From positions 62,001-126,000 of the forward strand of contig NZ_JBFAHM010000007.1 in NCBI RefSeq assembly GCF_040654195.1: a stretch of DNA of 64,000 bases, in the 5' to 3' direction. The notes below the pieces were generated by a model. That model was given only the letters and a program-made list of their open reading frames with translations. It made no database searches and was not told the DNA's origin. This document shows, one piece after another, positions 40,080-49,067 of this stretch. Source of the stretch: Hamadaea sp013361475. Lineage in GTDB: Bacteria > Actinomycetota > Actinomycetes > Mycobacteriales > Micromonosporaceae. A program made the translations under genes and the position numbers. The first letter of the stretch is position 1. Every line of letters begins with the position of its first letter.

Positions 40080-41582
40080 GTGCCCGTGACTGGGGGGCTC
40101 TCAAGAACCATGACCGCGCTGGTGGCCGCGCTGTGCCTGATCTCCGCGGCGGCCTGCGGCAAACCGGACGAGGTACGCGTACTGCCGGGGGCGAGCGCGT
40201 CCCCCGAGGCGAGCGGCTCGCCCGCTCCCGCGAAGTACGCCGGTTTCTCCGATCCGGCCGGCGTGGGCAAGCCCTACGGCACAAAGGTGAACGGGCTGCT
40301 GACCTTCCGCGGCAACCCCACCCGGTCCTACTTCGGCACCGGACCGGCGCTGCGGACCAAGCCGTCGCAGTTGTGGCGCTTCCCGAAGTCGGGCAGCCTG
40401 TGCCACCCGTCCACGGACGAGAAGGGCACCCGGATCTGGTGCGGTTCCGGCTGGACCGGCCAGCCCGCCGTCTTCGAGCGCGACGGCCGCACCTGGGTCG
40501 TCTTCGGGGCGTACGACGCGAAGGTCCACTTCCTCGACGCCGACACCGGTGAGCGGATCATTCCCGACTTCCCCACCGGGGACATCATCAAGGGCTCGGT
40601 GACCATCGACCCAGACGGATACCCGCTGGTCTACTCGGGGTCGCGCGACAACTACTACCACATCATCGCGATCGACCGCGGAAAGCCGGTCGAGCTGTGG
40701 AAGCTCTCGGCCCACGCGGTGTCGCCGACCAAGTGGAACGACGACTGGGACGGCGCCGGGCTGATCATCGACGACTACCTGTTCGAGGGCGGCGAGAACA
40801 GCCAGTTCCACATCGTGAAGCTCAACCGGGGCTACGACAAGAACGGCAAGGTGACGGTCAACCCGAAGCTGGTCTTCAACGCCCCCGGCTGGGACTCCGA
40901 CCTGCTCAGGGCGATCGGCGACGGCATGGTGTCGATCGAGAACTCCGTCGCGATCTACCAGGACACGGTGTACTTCGCCAACTCCGGCGGCCTGGTCCAG
41001 GGCTGGGACATCAGCGGACTGAAGACCGGCAAGAAGCCCACCCGGGTCTTCCGGTTCTGGACCGGCGACGACACCGACGCGTCGATCACCGTGGACGCCG
41101 ACGGCTTCCTCTACGTCGGCTCGGAGTTCGAGCGGAACAACGCCCGCGCCCGTCAGGTCGGCCAGATGATGAAGCTCGATCCGCGGAAGAAGGACAATCC
41201 GCTGGTCTGGAGCCAGAAGGACCAGCGCCCGCCGAAGTCCGGGATCTGGGGTTCGCCCGCGCTCTACAAGGACATCGTCATCTTCGACACCCACCCCGGC
41301 GACGTGCTCGGCATCGACCGGGCGACCGGGGCGATCCGCTGGAAGTTCCGCGTACCGGGCGGGGAGACCTGGCAGTCACCGGTAGTGGTCGACGACGTGC
41401 TCTACATCGGCGACTGCACGGGCGTCATGCGTGCGTACGACGTGGCGGACACGAACGCGCAGCCGAAACCGCTCTGGTCGATGAAGATCGGCGGCTGCAT
41501 CGAGTCCACCCCCGCCGCCTGGAACGGCCGCCTCTACTTCGGTACGCGAGCCGGCGGCATCGTGGCCCTCGGCACGAAGTAG
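40080..41582 (+). CDS. PQQ-like beta-propeller lipoprotein
   Basis: 500 residues. The signal peptide ends ISAAACG, a lipobox with cysteine near residue 22-23. A short Ser/Pro linker follows, then repeated propeller strands of the type QPAVFERDGRTWVVFGAYDAKVHFLDADTGE and DIVIFDTHPGDVLGIDRATGAIRWKFRVPGGETWQSPVVVDDVLYIGD. It resembles BamB-like or quinoprotein folds, but the catalytic residues of PQQ dehydrogenases are not evident, so a binding or scaffolding role outside the membrane is likelier. The start is GTG 40080; downstream GTG and ATG codons are possible alternatives. Confidence 0.85.
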   Translation: MPVTGGLSRTMTALVAALCLISAAACGKPDEVRVLPGASASPEASGSPAPAKYAGFSDPAGVGKPYGTKVNGLLTFRGNPTRSYFGTGPALRTKPSQLWRFPKSGSLCHPSTDEKGTRIWCGSGWTGQPAVFERDGRTWVVFGAYDAKVHFLDADTGERIIPDFPTGDIIKGSVTIDPDGYPLVYSGSRDNYYHIIAIDRGKPVELWKLSAHAVSPTKWNDDWDGAGLIIDDYLFEGGENSQFHIVKLNRGYDKNGKVTVNPKLVFNAPGWDSDLLRAIGDGMVSIENSVAIYQDTVYFANSGGLVQGWDISGLKTGKKPTRVFRFWTGDDTDASITVDADGFLYVGSEFERNNARARQVGQMMKLDPRKKDNPLVWSQKDQRPPKSGIWGSPALYKDIVIFDTHPGDVLGIDRATGAIRWKFRVPGGETWQSPVVVDDVLYIGDCTGVMRAYDVADTNAQPKPLWSMKIGGCIESTPAAWNGRLYFGTRAGGIVALGTK

Positions 41583-41690
41583 TCGATCACCCACTCCCGG
41601 AGTCGATCAGTCCGCTGGGGACGCGACACCACCACCCGCCCACCCACACGATTCCACCAAGATCACGAACGAAGGTTCATGATCGCGCGG
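41580..41690 (+). repeat. dispersed GATCA-flanked repeat, copy C
   Basis: It matches the element's ends (GTCGATCACCC...GGAGTCGATCAG and TTCATGATCGCGCGG) but the middle is diverged and longer. Its orientation is opposite to what the other copies show relative to the preceding gene. Confidence 0.65.
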
Positions 41691-41795
41691 AAAGGACGGG
41701 GTGGAAAAGGGTCGATATGTGAGGGAAGGTCGGGTTTGGTCAGGTAGGAAGGATCTCGGCGGCCCATTCCGGGGCGCGGAGGGAGCAGCAGCTTC
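41583..41795. other. intergenic region with a diverged repeat copy
   Basis: The left half is repeat copy C. The right half has no clear feature beyond a purine-rich stretch with GGAGGGAGCAG just before the EF-hand ATG, a good ribosome site. Confidence 0.5.
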
Positions 41796-42341
41796 ATGGC
41801 CAACGACCTGCAGATCGAAAAGCTCGACCGGGCTTTCGACCACATCGACGCCAACCACTCCGGCGAGATCGAACGGGACGACCTGCTCGGCCTCGGTTCC
41901 CGGGTGCTGCTCGGCTTCGGCGAGTCGCCGACGTCGACCAAGGGCAAGCAGCTCATCGACCGGTTCGACGAGCTGTGGTCCGAGATCGTCGAGCACGCCG
42001 ACTCCGACGAGTCGGGGTCGATCTCCCCCGCCGAGTTCCGCACGGCGATGATCACGGCGTACATCGACGGGCAGAAGTTCGACAAGACGTTCCGCCCGGC
42101 CGCCGTGGCGATCGCGGCGCTCTGCGACACCAACTCCGACGGCGCCATCACTCTGGCGGAGTTCCAGGTGCTCCAGTCCGCGTTCGGCACCGGCGACGGG
42201 GACGCGATCGCGGCGTTCGAGCGGCTCGACTCCGACGCCAACGGCAGCCTCTCCGTCGACGAGCTGGTCCAGGCGGCGTACGAGTACTACACCGGCGGCG
42301 ACCCCAAGCTGGCGGGCAACCACCTGTTCGGTCCGCTGTGA
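41796..42341 (+). CDS. four-EF-hand calcium-binding protein
   Basis: 181 residues with four canonical 12-residue loops: DANHSGEIERDD, DSDESGSISPAE, DTNSDGAITLAE and DSDANGSLSVDE. All have Asp at position 1 and Gly at position 6. It is cytoplasmic (no signal) and similar in plan to calerythrin-type sarcoplasmic proteins of actinobacteria. Its TGA overlaps the GTG start of the terpene synthase gene (GTGA), so the two proteins are made together. A calcium-linked control or chaperoning of the cyclase is conceivable but is inference. Confidence 0.94.
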   Translation: MANDLQIEKLDRAFDHIDANHSGEIERDDLLGLGSRVLLGFGESPTSTKGKQLIDRFDELWSEIVEHADSDESGSISPAEFRTAMITAYIDGQKFDKTFRPAAVAIAALCDTNSDGAITLAEFQVLQSAFGTGDGDAIAAFERLDSDANGSLSVDELVQAAYEYYTGGDPKLAGNHLFGPL

Positions 42342-43354
42342 CCGCCGGCGTCACGAGCGTCCCGGCCGCGCCCTCGCGCGCGGCCGGGATGCCCGGCGCC
42401 GCCGATCTGCTGCCGCTGATCGAGCGGGTGCCGGCCCTGGCCGCGCCGTGCCGGCATCACCGCGACGAGGCCGTCATCGAGCTGGCCGTGCAGGAGTGGG
42501 CGCTGCGCAGCTTTCCCGAGCTCTATCCGGCTCGGCTCCGGGCCGCGCGGTTCGGGGAGATGGCGTCCCGCGCCTTCCCCGAGACCAAGACGCCCGAGGT
42601 GATCCTCTTCGGACAGTGGCTGGTCTGGCTGTTCGTCTTCGACGACCTGCGCGACGACGGTCCGCTCGGGTGGGACGAGGGGGCCGTCGACCGGCTCTAC
42701 GACGCCGTCCTCAGCTCGTGCGACACCATGCCGCCGCTCGACGCCCACCCGGTCGTGCGCGCCTTCCGCGACCTGTGGGCACGCACCGCGCCACGTTCGG
42801 GTGCGAGCTGGCGGGCCATGTTCCGGGTCCATCTCGCCGAGCACCGTGCGGCGTGCCGCTACGAGGCGCGCTTCCGGTCCGCACGACGTCTGCCCTCACC
42901 CAGCGAGTACGCACACCTGCGCCGCCAGGCCAACGGTTCGTTCCTCTTCGACCTCCCGGAACCCGTGCTGGGCGCGGAACTGCCGGGCGATCTGCGTACG
43001 TCGGCGGCGTGGCGCGAACTGTTGTCGGCGTGCAACGACATCACGGCGTGGTGCAATGACATCGCCTCGGCGGCCAAGGAAAGCGCGCACGGCGACGTGC
43101 ACAACTACGTGCTCGTCCTGGCGCACGATCGCGGAGTCTCGTTGGCGGCGGCCGCGGACGAGGTGCTGGATCGGATCGCCGGACGGATCGACGATCTGAC
43201 CGCCGCCGCCCGGGCGCTCCCGGCCGAGTTCACCCGGCTGGAGCTGAGCAAGGCGGCCGCGCGGGATGCCAGCAAAGTCGCGATGGTGCTGCTGGGTGCG
43301 CCGCGCGGCCATCTCGAATGGCTCCTCGAATCCGCCCGCTACGCGCGCCCTTGA
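42338..43354 (+). CDS. class I terpene synthase
   Basis: 338 residues. The aspartate-rich motif is FVFDDLRDD (D102, D103), and the NSE triad is NDIASAAKE (near 239-247), both binding the Mg-diphosphate. The all-alpha character and the length match bacterial sesqui- or diterpene cyclases. The product cannot be predicted. No prenyl transferase or P450 gene adjoins. The start GTG 42338 overlaps the EF-hand stop. A long hairpin lies directly after its TGA. Confidence 0.92.
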   Translation: MTAGVTSVPAAPSRAAGMPGAADLLPLIERVPALAAPCRHHRDEAVIELAVQEWALRSFPELYPARLRAARFGEMASRAFPETKTPEVILFGQWLVWLFVFDDLRDDGPLGWDEGAVDRLYDAVLSSCDTMPPLDAHPVVRAFRDLWARTAPRSGASWRAMFRVHLAEHRAACRYEARFRSARRLPSPSEYAHLRRQANGSFLFDLPEPVLGAELPGDLRTSAAWRELLSACNDITAWCNDIASAAKESAHGDVHNYVLVLAHDRGVSLAAAADEVLDRIAGRIDDLTAAARALPAEFTRLELSKAAARDASKVAMVLLGAPRGHLEWLLESARYARP

Positions 43355-43357
43355 TCG

Positions 43358-43420
43358 CGCTGGATCAGGGTTCCGGGTCGAATCTTGCCTCAAGATTCGA
43401 CCGCGAACCCTGATCCAGCG
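43358..43420. terminator. palindromic repeat family 3, copy a
   Basis: Arms of 30 bp (43358-43387 and 43391-43420), 28 of them matched, around a three-base loop; the core is GATCAGGGTTC...GTCGAATCTTG. It lies between convergent terpene synthase and GH3 genes. Confidence 0.88.
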
Positions 43421-43433
43421 GTGAACGGCTCCG

Positions 43434-45269
43434 CTACGGGTAGGTGAGGCCGTAGCCGAGCGGGAACAGCGGGGTCTTGCCGTCGCCGTCGTTGATCGGC
43501 TGCTGGGAGACGCTCGCCATCCAGGTCGAGGGCAGTTTCCCGGTGGGCTTGTAATCGCCGAAGAGGACGTCGGCCACCCCCGCTCCCTCGGTGCCCGGCA
43601 GCCACGCCGCCAGCAGCGCGTTCCAGTTCGGCAGCTCGGCCGCGACGTCGAGCGGACGGCCGGAGACGAGGACGACCACGACCGGTACGCCCTTGCCCCG
43701 CAACGTGTTGATGACGCGCAGGTCGTCCCGGTCGAGGCTCATGCTGCCGGTGCGGTCGCCCTGGCCCTCGGCGTACGGGGTCTCGCCGACGACGGCGACG
43801 GCGACCTTGTAGCTGCTGTCGATCCCCGTGCCGCGCTGGCTGTACGTGACCGTGGTCCCCGGCCCGGCCGCGGCCCGGATGCCTTGCAGGATGGAGGTTC
43901 CGGGCGTGATGTTCCCCGACGATCCCTGCCACGAGATCGTCCAGCCACCGCATTGGTTGCCGATGTTGTCGGCGCTCTTGCCGGCCACGAAGATCTTGTT
44001 GTTGTCCTTGGCGAGCGGCAGGACGTTGCCGGCGTTCTTGAGCAGCACCTGCGACTGGCGTACGGCTTGCCGGGCCAGGGCACGGTGCGCGGCGCTGCCG
44101 ACGGTCGGCGTGAACGACCGGTCGGTGTAGGGCTTCTCGAACAGCCCCAGCTCGAATTTCTTCGTGAGGATGCGTCGGTTCGCGTCGTCGATCCGGCTCA
44201 TCGGCACGTGCCCGTTGGCGACCTCGGCGCGCAGCGTCGTGATGAAGTTCTTCCAGGCGGTCGGAACCATGACCATGTCGATTCCGGCGTTGATCGCGGC
44301 GGTCACCTCGGCGGCGGTGAAACCGCTCGCGCCGTCGATCTGGTCGATGCCGTTCCAGTCGGAGACGACGAAGCCGGAGAACCCGAGCTCGCCCTTGAGC
44401 ACGTCGGTGATCAGGTATTTGTTGCCGTGCAGCTTGACCCCGTTCCAGCTGCTGTAGGAGATCATCACCGAGCCGACGCCGCGCTGCACCGCCGCCTGGA
44501 ACGGCGGGAGGTGAATCGCCCGGAGGTCGGCCTCGGAGAGCACGGTGTTGCCCTGGTCGTCGCCGCCCTCAGTGCCTCCGTCGCCCACATAGTGCTTGGC
44601 GGTGGCGAGGACCGACGACGGGCCGTTGAGCGACGTGCCCTGCAGGCCCGTGATGATCGTCGACAGCGAGGAGGCGATCGAGGGCACCTCGCCGAACGAC
44701 TCGTAGGTACGCCCCCAGCGGTCGTTGCGGGCGACGCACAGGCAGGGCGCGAAGTCCCAGTCGATGCCGGTGCCGCTGACCTCCTCGGCGACGGCCTGCC
44801 CGATCTGCTGGACCAGTGCGGGATCGCGGGTCGCGCCGAGCCCGATGTTGTGCGGGAAGATCGTCGCACCGACCACGTTGTTGTGGCCGTGCACGGCGTC
44901 GACGCCATAGATCATCGGGATCTGCAACGGCGTCGCCAAGGCCCCGGCCTGGAACGAGTCGTACATGTCGGCCCAGCTCGTGGCGGTGTTCGGGGTCGGG
45001 GCCGAGCCGCCGCCGGACAGGATCGACCCGAGGCGGTAGGTGGTGACGTCGGTGGCGGTCGCGCTGCCGCGCTCGGCCTGGGTCATCTGGCCGATCTTCT
45101 CGTCGAGCGTCATCCGCGACAGCAGATCGGCGACGCGCGTCGCGACGGGCAACGACGGGTCCTGGTACGGCAGCCCGGCAGCTTGGACGCTGCCAGGCAG
45201 GGTCATCCCGGCTAAAACTAAGACCGGAACAAAGAGCAGGGACGCGCGGGAACGGAAGACAGTGGGCAT
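43434..45269 (-). CDS. secreted GH3 beta-glucosidase/glucan hydrolase
   Basis: 611 residues. A signal peptide ends near VQAAG (about residue 31). The GH3 TIM-barrel domain contains KHYVGDGGTEGGDDQGN and the nucleophile aspartate in FVVSDWNGIDQI. The second alpha/beta domain (LARQAVRQSQVLLKNAGNVLPL onward) supplies the sandwich and ends GLTYP. It is close to cereal-type exo-1,3/1,4-glucan hydrolases. It may release glucose or cellobiose from beta-glucans outside the cell, feeding the Ceb importer 36 kb away. I find no CebR box upstream. Confidence 0.93.
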   Translation of the reverse strand: MPTVFRSRASLLFVPVLVLAGMTLPGSVQAAGLPYQDPSLPVATRVADLLSRMTLDEKIGQMTQAERGSATATDVTTYRLGSILSGGGSAPTPNTATSWADMYDSFQAGALATPLQIPMIYGVDAVHGHNNVVGATIFPHNIGLGATRDPALVQQIGQAVAEEVSGTGIDWDFAPCLCVARNDRWGRTYESFGEVPSIASSLSTIITGLQGTSLNGPSSVLATAKHYVGDGGTEGGDDQGNTVLSEADLRAIHLPPFQAAVQRGVGSVMISYSSWNGVKLHGNKYLITDVLKGELGFSGFVVSDWNGIDQIDGASGFTAAEVTAAINAGIDMVMVPTAWKNFITTLRAEVANGHVPMSRIDDANRRILTKKFELGLFEKPYTDRSFTPTVGSAAHRALARQAVRQSQVLLKNAGNVLPLAKDNNKIFVAGKSADNIGNQCGGWTISWQGSSGNITPGTSILQGIRAAAGPGTTVTYSQRGTGIDSSYKVAVAVVGETPYAEGQGDRTGSMSLDRDDLRVINTLRGKGVPVVVVLVSGRPLDVAAELPNWNALLAAWLPGTEGAGVADVLFGDYKPTGKLPSTWMASVSQQPINDGDGKTPLFPLGYGLTYP

Positions 45270-45335
45270 GACCTACGTGTACGCGCGACTTCGATCAGTG
45301 TCAATCGGGCGATCTCCTGCGCTGGATGAGGCACG

Positions 45336-46451
45336 TCATGACACGGATCGGGCGATCCGCACGGCCTCCTCCTTCGCGGTCACGCCTTCGAGCCGGTAGG
45401 TGACCGAGCCACGCTGCCAGACGAGACACGGCCCGGACAGCCGGGTGGTCTCCGTCTGCTGCCTGCCCCAGCGGTCCACGTAGACCAGTGGATGCGGCTC
45501 GGCCAGCCAGATGAGGTCGCCGCCGACCCATTCGACGCCGTCGGCGGTCTTCGTGAACGCCAGTTCCAGGGTGCCGTCGACTTCGTCGAGGCGTACGCCG
45601 GGGTAGATCAACGTCACCACGCGGGGATGCCCGTCCGGGCCGGGATCGGCCAGCTCCACCCGCTGCGGGTCGCCGAGTGCCGCCGGTACGCCGATCGGGA
45701 AGGCCGCCCGCGCGCGGGCCTGCGCCAGATCGCCGCTGGTCAGGTTCGGCAAGGGACTCGGAGTCGGGGCAATGCTCGGCGCCGGTTCGCCGTGGCGTAC
45801 CTCGACGCCGCCGAGCCGCAGGATCGTGGTCACCACGTCGGCGACGGCCGTGCGTACGGGCGGGACGAAAACGACCGTCAGCACCGTGGCGATCACGAGG
45901 ACGGCGACGATCAACTGCGTACGCAGCTTGGCCAGCGCCCGGCTGGCCCGGGACTTCACCGTGCCCTTCGGCCGGTCGAGCAGGTCGGCCGTCTCCGCCT
46001 CGGACATGTCCAGCAGGTAGCGGTAGACCAGCACGTCCCGGTCGGCGGGGCTGAGCTGTTTGAGCGCCGAGACCAGCTCCTCACGCCGTTCGGCCGACAG
46101 CGCGCCGTCGACGGCGTCGTCGCGTTCGATCGGCAGTCCTTCGGCGGCCGCCGCCCGTTCCAGCAGACCGGCCCGGCGCTGGCGGGTGCGGTGCAGATTC
46201 CGGGTCTCGTTCGCGACGATCGTCAGCAGCCACGACCGGAACGACGAGTCGCCGCGGAAGGTCCCCAGGCGCCGGTACGCCTTGACGTAGGCCTCCTGCA
46301 CCACGTCCTCGGCGTCGTCACCCGCCCCGAGCAGGGTGGCCGTCCGCCGGGCGAGCGCGCTCGTCCGGGCGACCAGCTCCGCGTACGCCTGCTGGTCGCC
46401 GGCCGCGGCCCGCTCCACGAGCGCGGCCTCAGTGACGGCTTCGGATTCCAT
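45336..46451 (-). CDS. ECF sigma factor fused to a membrane helix and DUF4367-like domain (fusion 3)
   Basis: 371 residues from ATG 46451 (GGAG upstream). Region 2 is at about 20-85 (DDAEDVVQEAYVKAYRRLGTFRGDSSFRSWLLTIVANETRN), and region 4 at about 123-176 (RDVLVYRYLLDMSEAETADLLDRPKGTVKSRASRALAKL). The helix at 178-197 follows immediately. The outside domain, FPIGVPAALGDPQRVEL... DLIWLAEPH... VWQRGSVTYRLEGVTAKEEAVRIARSVS, resembles the DUF4367 domain found on anti-sigma factors. Its sigma part and its ectodomain differ from fusions 1 and 2. It is divergent from a propeller lipoprotein gene. Confidence 0.85.
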   Translation of the reverse strand: MESEAVTEAALVERAAAGDQQAYAELVARTSALARRTATLLGAGDDAEDVVQEAYVKAYRRLGTFRGDSSFRSWLLTIVANETRNLHRTRQRRAGLLERAAAAEGLPIERDDAVDGALSAERREELVSALKQLSPADRDVLVYRYLLDMSEAETADLLDRPKGTVKSRASRALAKLRTQLIVAVLVIATVLTVVFVPPVRTAVADVVTTILRLGGVEVRHGEPAPSIAPTPSPLPNLTSGDLAQARARAAFPIGVPAALGDPQRVELADPGPDGHPRVVTLIYPGVRLDEVDGTLELAFTKTADGVEWVGGDLIWLAEPHPLVYVDRWGRQQTETTRLSGPCLVWQRGSVTYRLEGVTAKEEAVRIARSVS

Positions 46452-46528
46452 GGACTCCAGGATGACGCCTTTCGACACATGACAAGACACCGCGGGAACC
46501 CGGATGGTTCCACCGGTGTCGGCAGGAC

Positions 46529-47737
46529 ATGACGACACGACGGAATCTGCTCATGCTCGCGGGGGCGGCGGCGGCCGCTGCCGCGACGGCTGCCTGCGAA
46601 GCGACCGACGAAGCAAGTCCGGCTGCGGTACGCGTACCAGATGTGCTTGTCGTGAGGACTCGCGACGGCCTGGCCGTGGCCCGCGACGGCGGCCTGACCC
46701 CGGGCCGGGCCGGCGCCCTGTCGGCGACCGGTTCGACGCTGTGCCTGGCCACCGCGGCGGACAAGACGACGCAGCTGGACTTCACGACCACCTTGGCCGG
46801 TACGCGCCTCGGCGGTTATCCGGTGGACGGCCGCTGGACGCCACGAGTGGTGCACGCGGACGGGTCGATGGTCGCGTTGGCCGCGCCCGAGGCCGACCCG
46901 CTGCGGCCGCAGGCGCGCGAGAAGACCACGATCGTGATCGCGGACTCGAAGCGGATCCTCCACGAGATCACCGTGCCGGGCGTGATCGAGCCGGACGCGT
47001 TCACCGCCGACCGGCTGGGCCTGTTCGTCCTGGAGTGGCTGCCCGCCACCGCGCCGGACCACTACCGAGTACGCCGCCTCGACCTGGGCACGCAGAGCCT
47101 CGAACGGTTGTGGACGCGCGACAAGGTGCCGGTCCCGGCGGGCGCCGAAGAGGAGATGCGCGGCGAAGGACGAACCGCCGTCGCGTCGCCGACCGGACGG
47201 GTCCTCTACACCCTCTACACCCACCAACCGGGGCATCAGCACACCCGGGACCTGGTGTCGGGGCGGCCCGGCAACGTGCACGCGTTCGTCCACACCCTCG
47301 AGACCGAACAGAACTGGGCCTACTGCGTCGACCTGCCCGATCCGTTCGGGCACTCGCCGAGCGGCGCCTATTCGATCGCGTTGAGCGCCGACGGTTCGCT
47401 GCTGTTCGTCGTGGACCTCGCGGCCGGTGCCCTCGCCCGGATCTCCACCGAAACTCTGAAAGTGCTCAACGTCGTCAAGGTCGGCTCCGACACCGGACCG
47501 GCGTATGCCGCCGCCTCGGACGAACACCTGTATCTGGGCGGTGACCACGGAGTTCAGGTGCTCGACCTTGCGGGAAAGGCGATCGAGCACTGGGCGACGG
47601 CACCAGTGCGGGGCCTCGCCGTCTCACGCGACCTCCAGCGGGTGTACGCCGCCCGCGAAGGCGGTGTGACCTGGCGCGGAACGACATCGGGCGACGCCGC
47701 ACTCGCCGGTGTCACCGGGCTGGTCCGTGTGGCGTGA
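46529..47737 (+). CDS. beta-propeller lipoprotein with twin-arginine-like signal
   Basis: 402 residues. The N-terminus TTRRNLLMLAGAAAAAAATAAC has a twin arginine and a lipobox-like TAAC (C about 23), so it is probably exported and anchored outside. The body has repeated strands typical of YVTN/WD-like propellers (YSIALSADGSLLFVVDLAAGALARISTETLKVLNVVKVG; DEHLYLGGDHGVQVLDLAG). It is divergent from sigma fusion 3, 77 bp apart, so it may be a target or signal partner of that factor; this is inference. Confidence 0.82.
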   Translation: MTTRRNLLMLAGAAAAAAATAACEATDEASPAAVRVPDVLVVRTRDGLAVARDGGLTPGRAGALSATGSTLCLATAADKTTQLDFTTTLAGTRLGGYPVDGRWTPRVVHADGSMVALAAPEADPLRPQAREKTTIVIADSKRILHEITVPGVIEPDAFTADRLGLFVLEWLPATAPDHYRVRRLDLGTQSLERLWTRDKVPVPAGAEEEMRGEGRTAVASPTGRVLYTLYTHQPGHQHTRDLVSGRPGNVHAFVHTLETEQNWAYCVDLPDPFGHSPSGAYSIALSADGSLLFVVDLAAGALARISTETLKVLNVVKVGSDTGPAYAAASDEHLYLGGDHGVQVLDLAGKAIEHWATAPVRGLAVSRDLQRVYAAREGGVTWRGTTSGDAALAGVTGLVRVA

Positions 47738-47769
47738 CGGTTACCGCATTGTTCTCCAGCGTCCCGCAG

Positions 47770-47775
47770 TAGGGT
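47770..47775 (+). promoter_or_regulatory. leaderless-type -10 of the OsmC gene
   Basis: TAGGGT ends seven bases before ATG 47783. Confidence 0.5.
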
Positions 47776-47782
47776 CGTCACT

Positions 47783-48211
47783 ATGCCTATCCGCTCATCA
47801 TCGGCCCGCTGGCAGGGCACGCTCACCGAAGGTTCCGGCACGATCCGCACCGGCAAGGGCGGCTTCGAGGGGAACTACTCGTTCAAGTCGCGCTTCGAGG
47901 AGGGCGAGGGGACCAACCCCGAAGAACTCATCGCCGCCGCGCACGCCGGCTGCTTCTCGATGGCGTTCAGCAAGGCGCTGTCGGACGCGGGCTTCCCGCC
48001 CAGCTCGGTCGAGACCACGGCCAACGTGCACCTCGACAAGACCGACGCGGGGATGACCGTGACCCGGATCGACCTCGACACGGTCGGTGTCGTCCCCGGC
48101 ATCGACGATGCTCAGTTCCAGTCGCTGGCCATCGGTGCCAAGGAGAACTGCCCGATCTCGCGGCTGCTGTCGCCGGGCGCGGCGATCTCCCTGAACGCCA
48201 AGCTCAGCTAG
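47783..48211 (+). CDS. osmC: OsmC-family peroxidase
   Basis: 142 residues. The catalytic cysteine pair is C57 in AAAHAGCFSMAFS and about C124 in GAKENCPISRLL, as in OsmC rather than Ohr sequences. The N-terminal SSARWQGTLTEGSGTI is also OsmC-like. It reduces organic hydroperoxides with thiol partners in the cytoplasm. A repeat copy follows the stop. Confidence 0.93.
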   Translation: MPIRSSSARWQGTLTEGSGTIRTGKGGFEGNYSFKSRFEEGEGTNPEELIAAAHAGCFSMAFSKALSDAGFPPSSVETTANVHLDKTDAGMTVTRIDLDTVGVVPGIDDAQFQSLAIGAKENCPISRLLSPGAAISLNAKLS

Positions 48212-48264
48212 CTCCTTCTCGCTCGGGGGCGGCCCTTCCCGGCCGTCCCCTCGCCCCTGCCTTT

Positions 48265-48328
48265 CCGCGCGATCATGAACTCGCGGTCGTGATCGACCGG
48301 CGTGTCGCGTCCGTAGCTCCCTGATCAC
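48265..48328 (-). repeat. dispersed GATCA-flanked repeat, copy D
   Basis: A well-conserved copy, inverted relative to copy A, lying just after osmC and before the tetR promoter. Confidence 0.78.
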
Positions 48329-48353
48329 CTCCCTAAGAGCATGATCGATCCGC

Positions 48354-48366
48354 CTTACCTTGTAAG
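48354..48366. promoter_or_regulatory. TetR operator at its own promoter
   Basis: CTTACCTTGTAAG fits the CTTACNNNGTAAG consensus of the three sites upstream of the oxidoreductase gene. It overlaps the -10 TAAGAT (48363-48368), which ends six bases before GTG 48375, so autorepression is expected. Confidence 0.82.
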
Positions 48367-48374
48367 ATGGCCGC

Positions 48375-49040
48375 GTGTCGAGACCTGCCCTGAGCCGGGA
48401 CCGGGTCCTGCGAGCCGCGGTCGACCTCGCCGACTCCGGCGGAATCTCCGCCGTGACGATGCGCCGCCTGGCCGAGGAGCTGGGCGCCGAGGCGATGTCG
48501 CTCTACCACCACGTCGCCAACAAGGAGCAGGTCCTCGACGGGATCGTCGACGTGATCGGGGCGGAGATCAACGAGGCCGCCGCCCGCGTCAAGCTGCCGA
48601 GTCAGGGCGACGACTGGAAGAAGGCGGCCCGCGTACGCATTCTCGCCGCACGTGAGGTGTTGTTGCGCCACCCGTGGGCGCCGGCGGTGATCGAGTCCCG
48701 GACGAACGCCAGCCCGGAGATCCTGCTGCACATGGATGCGCTCGTCGGGATCATGCGCGACGGCGGGTTCACCAACGACCAGACGCATCACGCGCTGCAC
48801 GCCCTCGGCAGCCGGGCGGTGGGGTTCACCCAGGAGTTGTTCACGCCCGGGAACGGGCCGGCGACGGGCGAGCCCGATCCGATCATGGCCGCCATGGCGG
48901 CCCGACTGCCCAATCTGGTGGGCATGCTGTCCGAGATCGCACACGACGACCCCGACTCCACCCTCGGCTGGTGCGACGACCAGGCGGAATTCGAGTTCGG
49001 GCTCGACATCGTCCTCGACGGTCTCGACCGGCTTCGCTGA
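48375..49040 (+). CDS. TetR-family regulator of the adjacent oxidoreductase
   Basis: 221 residues from GTG 48375, in a leaderless-type context. The HTH is LADSGGISAVTMRRLAEELGAEAMSLYHHVANKEQVLDGIVDVI (near 17-60). The C-terminal part (RHPWAPAVIESRTNASPEILLHMDALVGIM) is TetR_C_1-like. It lies 86 bases before the oxidoreductase gene. Matching dyads at its own promoter and in that gap define the circuit. Confidence 0.93.
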   Translation: MSRPALSRDRVLRAAVDLADSGGISAVTMRRLAEELGAEAMSLYHHVANKEQVLDGIVDVIGAEINEAAARVKLPSQGDDWKKAARVRILAAREVLLRHPWAPAVIESRTNASPEILLHMDALVGIMRDGGFTNDQTHHALHALGSRAVGFTQELFTPGNGPATGEPDPIMAAMAARLPNLVGMLSEIAHDDPDSTLGWCDDQAEFEFGLDIVLDGLDRLR

Positions 49041-49067
49041 TTTTCGCTTCCTGACCCCTTGACCGCC

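Noticed and set aside
41701..42051. A plus-strand frame of 116 codons overlapping the EF-hand gene
   Set aside because: It lies out of frame with the EF-hand gene, which has four full calcium loops and a good ribosome site.
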